From assembly GCA_026014705.1 (NCBI GenBank), contig JAOZHU010000015.1, forward strand, positions 124,001-188,000: DNA of 64,000 nt, given 5' to 3'. The notes beneath the pieces are model-generated. The model had not been told where the DNA came from, did not search any database, and saw only the letters and a program-made list of their open reading frames with translations. The position numbers and the translations under genes are program-made. Positions 19,224-28,150 of the stretch are shown piece by piece. Numbering within the stretch: the first letter of the stretch is position 1; each line of letters begins with the position of its first letter. This DNA comes from Candidatus Bathyarchaeota archaeon. GTDB lineage: Archaea; Thermoproteota; Bathyarchaeia; Bathyarchaeales; Bathycorpusculaceae.

Positions 19224-19988
19224 TTGGGTGGGATGCTGAAAGAGATTAGGAACCTCTTGTCTTTTCTCACTGCTATTCCAGTAAATATGGATAAGGATTG
19301 TTTGACTGATTCTGCGAAGTGCATGTTTCTTTTTCCCTTGATTGGCGCGTTTATCGGTTTGTTGGCTGGTGCGTTCGCTTGGGCATCGGCGCTGTTTCTT
19401 CCCAGTTTGGTTGTTGGTGCATTAGCTTTGGGGCTTTTGCTTTTGATAACTGGGCTTCATCACACGGATGGACTGCTGGATTTCGGCGATGGTGTTATGG
19501 CGCATGGTTCGGCGGAAAGAAAAATCGAAATTATGCACGACCAGTTGACTGGTGCTGGTGGCTTAACGTTGGGGATCATGACTTATCTGGTTACAGCGTT
19601 TGCCCTTGCCGAGTTCCCCAGAGGCATAATAATGCTTCAAGGCTTAATAGTCGCTGAGGTTTCTGCCAAACTCTCCATGGTTGTAGCTACATGGGCTGGA
19701 AAAGCCGTGCACACGGGCATGAATTCACCGTTTATGCAAGCGATGCACGGTAAAAACGGTACCTTTCGTTTAATTGCCGCCTTAGTTGTTTCATTTGTTA
19801 TAGCAGTGCCTTTGTTGCGATTGGCGGGGATTGTAACTTTACTGGCTGCTGTAATCACAAGCTTAACTATGGTTGCTGTGGCGCATAGACATTTTAAGGG
19901 TGTGACAGGTGACGTTTTGGGTGCAACCAATGAGCTTACGCGGATGGTTGCGTTAATTGTATTGTTGGCTGTGATTGGATGGGTGTAA
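19224..19988 (+). CDS. cobS: Adenosylcobinamide-GDP ribazoletransferase CobS (copy 1)
   Basis: LLSFLTAIPV, GAFIGLLAGA, TGLHHTDGLLDFGDGVMAHGSAERKIEIMHDQLTGAGG, GDVLGATNELTR. Confidence 0.92.
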   Translation: MGGMLKEIRNLLSFLTAIPVNMDKDCLTDSAKCMFLFPLIGAFIGLLAGAFAWASALFLPSLVVGALALGLLLLITGLHHTDGLLDFGDGVMAHGSAERKIEIMHDQLTGAGGLTLGIMTYLVTAFALAEFPRGIIMLQGLIVAEVSAKLSMVVATWAGKAVHTGMNSPFMQAMHGKNGTFRLIAALVVSFVIAVPLLRLAGIVTLLAAVITSLTMVAVAHRHFKGVTGDVLGATNELTRMVALIVLLAVIGWV

Positions 19989-20593
19989 CTGCGCTGGTGA
20001 TGGCTGGTGGGAAAGGCGTTCGTATGGCGCTTTCAGAGGAGAAACCGCTGTTAACAGTCGGCGGCAAACCTGTGATTGAACGTGTTTTAGCAGCGCTACA
20101 AAAAGCAACGAAAGTCGAAGCAATAGTCGTTGCCGTGAGCAGTCACACGCCGAAAACCGCGAAACACATGAGTAACTTTCCAGTTAAGATCATCGAAACG
20201 CCTGGAAAAGAGTATGTTTCAGACATGGGATACGCTGTAAAGACGCTTAAACTGGAGGCAGTTTTAGCCATTGCAGCCGATTTGCCGTTAATTACAGGCG
20301 AAATCATTGATAAAATTGTGGCGCGGTATGAACAGTGCGGGAAGCCTGCTTTATCAGTTGCAGTGCCTATGGCTACAAAAGTAGCGCTTGGCTTAGGCGG
20401 AGAATACGGTTTCGAAGTTGATGGCGTGCATGTGGTTCCTGCTGGGATTAATATGATTGATGGTAGGCGAATCAGCGAGAAAGAGCTTGAGCAAGAAATT
20501 TACGTAATGGATAAACAAGAAATAGCTGTGAACATCAACACCGTTCAGGAACTCGAGATAGCTGAGAACTTGCTCAAGAAGAGAAGTGCTTGA
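19979..20593 (+). CDS. cobY: Adenosylcobinamide-phosphate guanylyltransferase-like NTP transferase CobY (copy 1)
   Basis: MAGGKGVRMALSEEKPLLTVGGKPVIERVL; overlaps cobS. Confidence 0.85.
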   Translation: MGVTALVMAGGKGVRMALSEEKPLLTVGGKPVIERVLAALQKATKVEAIVVAVSSHTPKTAKHMSNFPVKIIETPGKEYVSDMGYAVKTLKLEAVLAIAADLPLITGEIIDKIVARYEQCGKPALSVAVPMATKVALGLGGEYGFEVDGVHVVPAGINMIDGRRISEKELEQEIYVMDKQEIAVNINTVQELEIAENLLKKRSA

Positions 20594-20602
20594 AAAATGG
20601 GT

Positions 20603-20710
20603 TAACTGATGCGCTTGGAGCAATCTATAGCCCCCTTTTAAATAGTTTATATAGCGTTGGAGGCGCTGTTCGGGATAGACCCTCTACTGGTCTCTGCAAT
20701 GAGTTTCGAA
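20603..20710 (+). repeat. Dispersed intergenic element, copy 2
   Basis: CTATAGCCCCCTTTTAAATAGTTTATATAGCGTTGGAGGCGCTGTTCGGGATAGACCCTCTACTGGTCTCTGCAATGA; by eye 71/78 positions identical to copy 3. Confidence 0.85.
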
Positions 20711-20758
20711 TATCCTTTAAGGTATTCTGGGGTAATGTGGCTGCCGTGTACAAGTAGG

Positions 20759-21439
20759 TTACTCTTCAGTTTTGTTGTGTTGTTTCTCGTAGGCGTTTAG
20801 GACTCCGTGGCAGTCGCAAGTTGTGGCGACTATGAATTTTTCTTTTGTCTCTGCTGAATTGAAAAAGTCCAAGAGTTCACTGCCTTTAAGTGCACCCATA
20901 CCGGGGGCCATTGAATAGTTGATTAGGATGAAGGCTTCGGGGCAAGCGTATCGCATGAGTTCGGTCATGGTGCATGGTTTCTCTATCTGTGACGTCGGGC
21001 AGGTTTTGGGCATGGTGCATTTGTCTATGCAATTGTGGTCTCGGTTGAAGCTGGTGATGAGTTTGCCTTTTCCAGCGTAGAGAATAACCGCCAGGGGCAG
21101 TTTTGGCAAGATTGCGTTTAGGGCTTCGTTCCATGGCGCCAGTTTAAACTTGGTTTTAGCCAAGTCCGCGGCGATGTGCACTGGCGCCGTGGGGAACACG
21201 TATTCTGGTTTTAGTTTTTCTATTAGCTCCAGCGCTTGCGGAAGGTCGCCTTGAAGGAAGAAGCCGCCTTTTGGTTCGATGTGCGAAAAGGCTTTGAGTT
21301 TAAATTGTTTGGCGGCGAGGCAGTTTGGGTCTGTGTCCACAACCACGAAGCTCTTGTTTTTCTGCTGCAGGTACTCGATTGCGTAGCATCCGTATTTTCC
21401 GCCGCCTATGATTATGTCCATTTGTTTCTTCCTCATCAA
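20759..21439 (-). CDS. Conserved hypothetical protein with NAD-binding-like N-terminus and Cys-rich C-terminal half
   Basis: DIIIGGGKYGCYAIEYLQQKNKSFVVVDTDP; CIDKCTMPKTCPTS...PCTMTELMRYACPEAF...TTCDCHGV. Confidence 0.65.
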   Translation of the reverse strand: MMRKKQMDIIIGGGKYGCYAIEYLQQKNKSFVVVDTDPNCLAAKQFKLKAFSHIEPKGGFFLQGDLPQALELIEKLKPEYVFPTAPVHIAADLAKTKFKLAPWNEALNAILPKLPLAVILYAGKGKLITSFNRDHNCIDKCTMPKTCPTSQIEKPCTMTELMRYACPEAFILINYSMAPGMGALKGSELLDFFNSAETKEKFIVATTCDCHGVLNAYEKQHNKTEE

Positions 21440-21566
21440 GCGCTTGATTAACTGCTAAGCAGTAGAGTACCTGAGCCAAGTGCGCCTTATAAAAACTGTG
21501 TTTTCAAGGTAAAATGGAGAAGACACCATAAGATTATAATAGTTTGCTGGTTGTGGAGTTTACGCA

Positions 21567-22736
21567 GTGGGCGCCATGGTTCCCGCAAAACTCTGCGTAG
21601 TTACACATACTTTTCTGCCTCATGTTGGCGGAATAGAACGAGTGGTTTACGAGCAGGGCAAGCGGCTGCTTAAGAAACAGTTCGAGCTCATGGTGCTAAC
21701 GAGCAGAATGGGCACAGCAAAGCAGTATCATTATGACGGAATAAGAGTTCAATGTTACAGTTCACTGAGCGTCGGGTTTAGGTTGGGAATACCTTATCCT
21801 ATACCTAACCTTCTCAGCTACACAACCTTCTTGAACTCAGTTAAATCCAGCGACCTGATACACGCGCATGGGCACCCGTATCTTTCATCGTTTATGGCGG
21901 CGAGACTCGCAAAGAAATATTCAAAGCCGCTAGTGCTTACGCAGCATAATACGTTCATAGAGTACGAAGACAGCTTCTGGGACCATGTTGAATGGTTTAA
22001 TGACTTCGCCATCGGCAAGCAAGTGCTTAAACAGGCAGATAAAATCATCGTGGTGAGCAATGCAACATTGCAGTATGTTTCAGGTTTAGGTGCTGACCCG
22101 CAAAAAATCACTTTGCTTCACAACGGCGTTGACACAGACCGCTTTAAACCCTTAGCAAACGTAAAAACCGTGTTTCGAAAGAAGTTGGGAATTCCCGAAA
22201 ACGCAGTTGTGGCTATAACCGTTAGAAGACTCGTATACAAGAATGGCGTGGACACTTTGATGGACAGCGCGGAAATAGCCATCAAAAAGAATCCGAAGCT
22301 GGTTTTCCTCGTAGTGGGTAAAGGACCAGATTTCGCTGAAGTTAAAGCGAAAATTGAGCAGTTGGGAATTGGAGGCAATTTCAAGCTTACAGGGTTTGTA
22401 TCCGATGAGGATTTGCCATTCTATTATAACGCCGCTGACTTTTTCGTTTTACCCTCCAAATCGGGTGAAGGCTTGCCTTTGGTTGCTCTCGAAGCCATGG
22501 CTTGCGGTTTGCCAGTGGTTGCGACAGAAGTTGGCGGAATATCAGATGTTATAACGAACGATTTCGGCAAACTGGTTCCACCTGACAATCCTGCTGCTCT
22601 TGCAGGGGCAGTGTTGGAGTTTTCTCAGATGGACCTTTCAGCTTTTAACGGCAGGTTGCGAGCGGCAGTTGAGCAGAAGTACAGTTGGGACAAAAATGTG
22701 GAAAAACTCGTTGAGATATACGAAGAACTTATTTAA
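21567..22736 (+). CDS. Family 4 glycosyltransferase
   Basis: HTFLPHVGGIERVVYEQGKRL; GVDTDRFKP; VLPSKSGEGLPLVALEAMACGLPVVATEVGGISDVI. Confidence 0.92.
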   Translation: MGAMVPAKLCVVTHTFLPHVGGIERVVYEQGKRLLKKQFELMVLTSRMGTAKQYHYDGIRVQCYSSLSVGFRLGIPYPIPNLLSYTTFLNSVKSSDLIHAHGHPYLSSFMAARLAKKYSKPLVLTQHNTFIEYEDSFWDHVEWFNDFAIGKQVLKQADKIIVVSNATLQYVSGLGADPQKITLLHNGVDTDRFKPLANVKTVFRKKLGIPENAVVAITVRRLVYKNGVDTLMDSAEIAIKKNPKLVFLVVGKGPDFAEVKAKIEQLGIGGNFKLTGFVSDEDLPFYYNAADFFVLPSKSGEGLPLVALEAMACGLPVVATEVGGISDVITNDFGKLVPPDNPAALAGAVLEFSQMDLSAFNGRLRAAVEQKYSWDKNVEKLVEIYEELI

Positions 22737-22783
22737 GCGGCAGTTAAAACTATATTTTATTTCATTTCCTTCGTAGCGGAAAG

Positions 22784-23515
22784 GTGCAGGCGTCAATGCA
22801 GAAAATTGGAATGGTTTCGGTGGTAATCCCGACGCTTAATGAGGCAGGTAACATTCTTGAAACCTTGACAACCATCGAAAAGGAACTGGCGTATCCCAAA
22901 GAAATAATAGTCGTGGACGGCGACTCGACCGATGGCACAAAAGAAATAGTCAAAGACACAAACTCTAGACTAATTATTGAACCCCGACGCGGCTACGGCA
23001 TTGCACTCAGAACTGGAATGAAACATGCAAAAGGCGATGTTGTAGTGATGGTGGACGGCGACGGCACCTACGAAGTCAAACACATCAACCTCTTGCTGGA
23101 TACGCTTGTTAAAAACAACGCCGAAATGTGCCTCGCCACGCGGATGTATGACCCAAACAAAGCCATGGGACTCATGAACTTTGTCGCGAACAAAATAATG
23201 ACGTTTTGCTTCAACATGCTTTTCATGCAGTTTCTCAGTGACACGCAATCGGGTTTCAGAGCGATATCGCGTTCAGCAATAGAGAAAGTGAAGCTTACCG
23301 AGGAAGACATGTCGTTTGCAACCGAGATGCTTGTGGCATTTGCCAAGAAAGGTTTCAAAATGGTTGAAGTTCCCTCAGTGTACAAGAGCAGGAAGTATGG
23401 AAAAACCAAACTAAGGCGTATCAAATCAGGGGTTGAAATTTTTACTATCATGTTTAAAGGGTTTATGGAGCGAAAATACCTTTGGAAGCGATTAAGAAAC
23501 GGTTCAGAAGCCTAA
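22784..23515 (+). CDS. Family 2 glycosyltransferase (dolichyl-phosphate mannosyltransferase-like)
   Basis: VSVVIPTLNEAGNILETLTTIEKEL...EIIVVDGDSTDGTKEIV...VVVMVDGDGTYEVKHI, SDTQSGFRAISRSA. Confidence 0.9.
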   Translation: MQASMQKIGMVSVVIPTLNEAGNILETLTTIEKELAYPKEIIVVDGDSTDGTKEIVKDTNSRLIIEPRRGYGIALRTGMKHAKGDVVVMVDGDGTYEVKHINLLLDTLVKNNAEMCLATRMYDPNKAMGLMNFVANKIMTFCFNMLFMQFLSDTQSGFRAISRSAIEKVKLTEEDMSFATEMLVAFAKKGFKMVEVPSVYKSRKYGKTKLRRIKSGVEIFTIMFKGFMERKYLWKRLRNGSEA

Positions 23516-24000
23516 ATTCAGACAATGAAAACGGCTACGCGGTTGCCGTCTTAATCGCGCTTATAATTGTCTCCGGCGTAATCGCCGGCTACTATTTGTT
23601 GATGAAACCTCAATTCAAAGGATTCACAACAATTTACCTGCTAGATTCCGAAGGAACAGCTGTGAATTACCCTGAACTTGTGGTCATCAACCAAAACCAA
23701 ACATTCAACGTGCAGGTTGCAGTTGAAAACCACATGGGAAAACGCCAACACAGCGAAATTATAGTAAAAATAACTGATGAAACAATAGCATTATTCCCAG
23801 TCAGCGGCAGTGTACTCGGCAAATACGAAAAAACATTGAACAACGAAGAGAAATGGGAAACATCCGCTGCTATTACACTGAATAAGCCGGGAAAATATTC
23901 AGTAGTGTTCGAATTATGGATATACAACGAAGAGACTGAGCAACTGGAGTTTTCGGAAAACGCTTGCGTTCTGAACGTAGAAGTCGTGAACCCAACATAG
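23482..24000 (+). CDS. DUF1616-like membrane-anchored protein
   Basis: N-terminal TM (VAVLIALIIVSGVIAGYYLL) followed by FTTIYLLDSEGTAVNYPELVVINQNQTFNVQVAVENHMG. Confidence 0.75.
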   Translation: MEAIKKRFRSLNSDNENGYAVAVLIALIIVSGVIAGYYLLMKPQFKGFTTIYLLDSEGTAVNYPELVVINQNQTFNVQVAVENHMGKRQHSEIIVKITDETIALFPVSGSVLGKYEKTLNNEEKWETSAAITLNKPGKYSVVFELWIYNEETEQLEFSENACVLNVEVVNPT

Positions 24001-24005
24001 ACTGG

Positions 24006-25475
24006 CTATTTCGTCAAGTTTTGCTTTGAAGCGTATTCTTCTTCGGTTTCTATCCTGTGCACATTGTTGTACGCGCAGAAGGGAACAATCTTCAATTTCG
24101 GGGTAACATAATGTATCACGCATCGCCGGACACGGTTCACGTCAAACGTGTAGGAGTCCATGAACGCCATGCACCCGAGCAGGAAAATTCGCCTCCGCAG
24201 AACGCCGAGTGAGTCATAAGTTGGAGAAATGTGCGTTTTCAAAATAGTCTTCATCAGAGTGAAGATGCCTATTTCTTTGGTGACGACTGCCCAGTTCAGC
24301 GACTGCATAGCCGCCAAAAACAGCGAAGAAAGGAGAGCAAAACGACCTTTCGTCTCCACTGATTTCGCGGTTTTCTGGATGAGGTTAAAGAATTTCGTGA
24401 AATCAACAAAATGGTTAATGGGAATAATCTTGCCGCTTCTTGAGACATACATCCAGTTAACTACTCCACAGTGCGGACTGCAGGAAAAAAGCGGCCATGG
24501 TTTCTTCATAAACTTCCGCATTATCATAATCGGCGAAACCATCACCGACAACGGGAAAAAGTCAACTGTTGTTATTTCGCCGTGTGTCTGATTCTCAACT
24601 TCCTCTACAAAACGCCAATCCGTCCACGCCTCACGGAATGGATTATCGGTTGCGCGTCCAGTAAACGCAATCGGCTGGAAAATTAAGCCGCGTATTATAT
24701 CCGAGTTCCGAGCTGCAAACCTGATGACATCGCCAACTTCTTTATCGTTGAAGCCACGCATCAAAGTGTTAACCAGTATAATTTCAATGTCATGCTGGCG
24801 GCAGATTTCTATGGCTTTCAACTTCATTTCGAGTAGCTTTCTGCCTCTTATTTTCTCGTAAAATTCGTCATGGAAACTGTCAAACTGAAGATAAACAATG
24901 TTTAAGCCGCATTTTTTCAATTTAGCAGCAATTTCTGGCGACTCGGCGATTCGAATGCCGTTGGTTGCCAAGATGGTCATGAAACGCAGCTTATGTGCAG
25001 CACCGATAATCTCGTCAATATCATCACGTTGGAGGGGTTCGCCTCCTGAAAACAAGATAGCTGGAGGCTTAGGGTTACGCTGACTCAAAAACGTTAACAT
25101 CTGTATTAATTCGTCTTTGCTGGGTTCATATTCAACCTCGTGGTCTGAAAAAGTCGAGAAGCAAATTGCGCACTTCAAATCGCACTGTTTCGTGACATCG
25201 ATGACGCCTATAACCGTGTCCGACACATGTTTGCTGCAGGATTCACAGATGTAGGGGCAACCTTCAGGGTTTGTGGGGTTAGTTGAATCGCCGAAGTTCT
25301 TGAAAAAGTCAAATTTCTCTGTGAAATCATAAACTTTGCTGCTTTGCCAATGCGTAGCTGAAAAAGCTCCGTGTTCTCTACAGGTTTTAGTGATGAGGAT
25401 TTTGCCGTTGGCTTCCGTCAGCTCTACGTCGATTTTTTTCTGGCAGACGGGACAGATGCTTTTGGTTTTCTTCAA
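24006..25475 (-). CDS. Radical SAM protein of the tetraether lipid synthase (Tes/MJ0619-like) type
   Basis: CPVCQKKID..., GCPYICESC, TKQCDLKCAICF (CxxxCxxC), ILFSGGEPLQRDDI, LNIVYLQFDSFHDEFYEKIRGRKLL, RGLIFQPIAFTGRA. Confidence 0.75.
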   Translation of the reverse strand: MKKTKSICPVCQKKIDVELTEANGKILITKTCREHGAFSATHWQSSKVYDFTEKFDFFKNFGDSTNPTNPEGCPYICESCSKHVSDTVIGVIDVTKQCDLKCAICFSTFSDHEVEYEPSKDELIQMLTFLSQRNPKPPAILFSGGEPLQRDDIDEIIGAAHKLRFMTILATNGIRIAESPEIAAKLKKCGLNIVYLQFDSFHDEFYEKIRGRKLLEMKLKAIEICRQHDIEIILVNTLMRGFNDKEVGDVIRFAARNSDIIRGLIFQPIAFTGRATDNPFREAWTDWRFVEEVENQTHGEITTVDFFPLSVMVSPIMIMRKFMKKPWPLFSCSPHCGVVNWMYVSRSGKIIPINHFVDFTKFFNLIQKTAKSVETKGRFALLSSLFLAAMQSLNWAVVTKEIGIFTLMKTILKTHISPTYDSLGVLRRRIFLLGCMAFMDSYTFDVNRVRRCVIHYVTPKLKIVPFCAYNNVHRIETEEEYASKQNLTK

Positions 25476-26344
25476 AGTAATCCTCCAATCATCGGCGAAA
25501 GAGCCTCAAGAATGAGAGATAACGGCAACAGCATCATGGACATTGTGATTACTCGTTCAGGTTTCCGCACGTTTTCTTTCGTTGCTGCTGAGGTTATAAG
25601 GCGAATTGAAGAGGCAATCAGAAGAATGCTCCACAATAGGATAAGCGGTAGGTAATACACTGTGAATTTGCCCAAGAGATAAGGCATAGGCGCAAGCACT
25701 CCTGTTGTAACAAAGAAGAACGCCGCAGTTTTCGCTGATTTGGCATTGCCGATTCTCTGCGGCAACGTTGGGTAACCACTTTTCATGTCGCCTTCAAGGC
25801 TTAAGATGTCTCTCAGAATGTTGCCGCCGATTGTCCCGCAAGCTATTGGGTAAAGGCTCAAAGAGATGATGCTAACAGTATTAGCGATTGTGGCTTCACC
25901 GTAAATGAAGGCTGTGCCAACCAGCAACCCAACGAGAACGTTCGCGGCGAAACCTGACTTACGCTTCACAAATGCTGAATACAGTACCAGCAGCACCGAG
26001 TCAACAAGCAGAATCACAAAGCTAAGTGGGTTAATTAGAAAAGCAAGGCTTAAGCCTGAGGCGAAAAGAATAACCGCGGCAACTAACACTTGCTTCAGAG
26101 ACAAAGAGCCAGAAGGTATGGGTCTTTTCGGCTTGATCACAGCGTCGCTTTCCCTGTCGAAGTAATCGTTCACGGCGAAGCCTGCGGAAGTAATAAACGA
26201 CATCGAAAAGAAAACCAGCAGAACATTTTCGAAACCGAAGAAGCTCTTAGTTATCGCGAAAGCCGTTAGCAGCGCCAATCCGCCTGACATCATCCAGTAG
26301 GGAAGACGTAGAAGCGCGATTAACCCTTTGGCATGCGCGCTCAT
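25472..26344 (-). CDS. UbiA-family prenyltransferase (geranylgeranylglycerol-phosphate geranylgeranyltransferase-like)
   Basis: NDYFDRESDAVIKPKRPIPSG (NDxxDxxxD) and DILSLEGDMKSGYPTLPQRIG. Confidence 0.85.
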   Translation of the reverse strand: MSAHAKGLIALLRLPYWMMSGGLALLTAFAITKSFFGFENVLLVFFSMSFITSAGFAVNDYFDRESDAVIKPKRPIPSGSLSLKQVLVAAVILFASGLSLAFLINPLSFVILLVDSVLLVLYSAFVKRKSGFAANVLVGLLVGTAFIYGEATIANTVSIISLSLYPIACGTIGGNILRDILSLEGDMKSGYPTLPQRIGNAKSAKTAAFFFVTTGVLAPMPYLLGKFTVYYLPLILLWSILLIASSIRLITSAATKENVRKPERVITMSMMLLPLSLILEALSPMIGGLL

Positions 26345-27276
26345 TGGGGCATTTTCCTCTCGCGGATTATTTCTCTCAAATTGTCTTCAAGTCGCACTTG
26401 CGGGTGCCACTGGAGTTCTCTTTGCGCTTTGCTGATGTCGAACCATATTGTGTCGATGTCGCCTTGCCACGAGACGTTAGTGGTCGTTACAATCGTTTTT
26501 CCCGCCAAATTGAGAATCTTCAGAATCATTTTTGCAAGGTCAATTATCTTCGTGGTTGTGCCGAAGCCCAAGTTGTAGGTTTGACCCAGCGCGTTTTCTT
26601 TTGCCGCAGCTAAAATTAAACCGTTAACAATGTCTGAGACGTGCACGAAGTCTCTTGACTGTAGTCCTGTGCCGATGATTTCCAGTTTCGCCGGGTTTCT
26701 TTGCAGTTTATCTAGAAAATCGTGTATTACGCCGTGGCATCGTGAGCCGTAAACGTTGGCGAAACGTAGAATGGTGATGTCAAGCCCGTACTGGTTCATG
26801 TACATTTTGCAGTATTGTTCACCGACGACTTTAGATAAGCCGTAGCAAGAGAACGGGTTGAAACCGTAGTCTTCAGGCGTTGGGAACTTGGCGGGGTTGC
26901 CGTACACCGCGGCGCTTGAGGCAAAAACCACCCGTGAATCGTCTTTGCGGGCTTTTTCAAGCACGTTTAATGTGCCGCGTGCGTTGGTTTCAAAATCCGC
27001 TATTGGGTTTTCCATAGAGTAGGGTACAACCACTTGGGCAGCCAGATGGAAAATTAAGTCGGCTTTTTCTAGAGTGCAGAGTTTTTTGAGGTTCAGGATG
27101 TCGTCTTGTATGAATTTGGCTTTGGGTACATCCTTGACGTTTTCCAGTTTGCCGCTTGACAGGTTATCGTATATGGTCAAGTTGGGCGCTAATTCTGCCA
27201 GTTTTCTGCACAAATGAAAACCGATGAAACCTGCACCACCAGTTACGAGTATTCTCTTATTCTCAAATTGCTCCAT
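26341..27276 (-). CDS. NAD-dependent epimerase/dehydratase (UDP-glucose 4-epimerase type)
   Basis: MEQFENKRILVTGGAGFIGFHLCRKLAEL; YGLSKVVGEQYCKMY. The supplied ORF extends to 27462 but the extension is antisense to cobS2; true start near 27276. Confidence 0.9.
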   Translation of the reverse strand: MEQFENKRILVTGGAGFIGFHLCRKLAELAPNLTIYDNLSSGKLENVKDVPKAKFIQDDILNLKKLCTLEKADLIFHLAAQVVVPYSMENPIADFETNARGTLNVLEKARKDDSRVVFASSAAVYGNPAKFPTPEDYGFNPFSCYGLSKVVGEQYCKMYMNQYGLDITILRFANVYGSRCHGVIHDFLDKLQRNPAKLEIIGTGLQSRDFVHVSDIVNGLILAAAKENALGQTYNLGFGTTTKIIDLAKMILKILNLAGKTIVTTTNVSWQGDIDTIWFDISKAQRELQWHPQVRLEDNLREIIRERKMPQ

Positions 27277-27325
27277 GAGGTTCACGACAAAGGCTATATT
27301 CTTATTTAGACGAGTGTTAGGGTAT

Positions 27326-28150
27326 ATGTCGAAGATGAAAGCTATAAAAACTTTTAGGGATTTGCTGTCTTTTCTCACTGTGATACCGTTGGGTAAGACG
27401 GAAGATTTCATCGTGACAGCCGCTGAGGCGATTTTCCTTTTTCCCGTGGCTGGCGCGTTCATCGGACTGCTCGGCGCAGCGTACTTTGTTGGTTGCAGTT
27501 ACTTGACATCGCATCTGTTCGTGTTTGCAAACAACATAATTCCCTATACGCCTGTTGAATTCTTGTCGCGGCTTGTTCCCGCGGTGATGACTCTGGCGTT
27601 TTTGCTCGTGCTGACTGGACTCCAGCATTTCGACGGGCTAGTGGATTTAGGCAACGCTGCAGGCTTACGCAACGCTGAAGAACGGCGAGCAGTGGCACAC
27701 GCGTGGACTGTAACTTACAAAGGAGCCATACTAGCGCTTTTTGTCGAGTTTATAGCAGTGATAGGCTTGTTTTTCCTGAACTGGGATTTTGCTTTCAAGG
27801 CATTAATCGCATCGGAGGTTGCAGCTAAACTGGCGATGGTGACAATTGCGCGGTTTGGACAGCCAACGCATAAAGGGTTGGGTTCACGTTTTCTCAGCAA
27901 AGCTAAACAGAAGCGCACCGTTGCCGCGTATTTTCTGGCGGTCATCATCGTGCTCCCGCTTTTTGGCTTCACAAGCTTCGGGTTGGTGCTCAGTGCTGGA
28001 ATAATTTTGACAAGCGTCCTTCTCGGCGCTTTAATGGTGCGAGTGGCGAAAAACGTGTTCGGCGGAGTATCCGGCGACGCGATAGGTGCAACAAACGAAA
28101 TCGTCAGAGCTGCATCGTTGGTTTTTGCAGCAGGAGTGTTGATGGTGTGA
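27326..28150 (+). CDS. cobS: CobS-family protein, second divergent copy
   Basis: FRDLLSFLTVIPLGKTEDF...FLFPVAGAFIGLLGA...LTGLQHFDGLVDLGNAAGLRNAEERRAVAHAW...GDAIGATNEIVRA. Confidence 0.8.
   Translation: MSKMKAIKTFRDLLSFLTVIPLGKTEDFIVTAAEAIFLFPVAGAFIGLLGAAYFVGCSYLTSHLFVFANNIIPYTPVEFLSRLVPAVMTLAFLLVLTGLQHFDGLVDLGNAAGLRNAEERRAVAHAWTVTYKGAILALFVEFIAVIGLFFLNWDFAFKALIASEVAAKLAMVTIARFGQPTHKGLGSRFLSKAKQKRTVAAYFLAVIIVLPLFGFTSFGLVLSAGIILTSVLLGALMVRVAKNVFGGVSGDAIGATNEIVRAASLVFAAGVLMV

Noticed and set aside
27277-27462. N-terminal extension of the epimerase ORF
   Set aside because: Runs antisense into cobS2; homology begins at MEQFENKRILVTGGAGFIG
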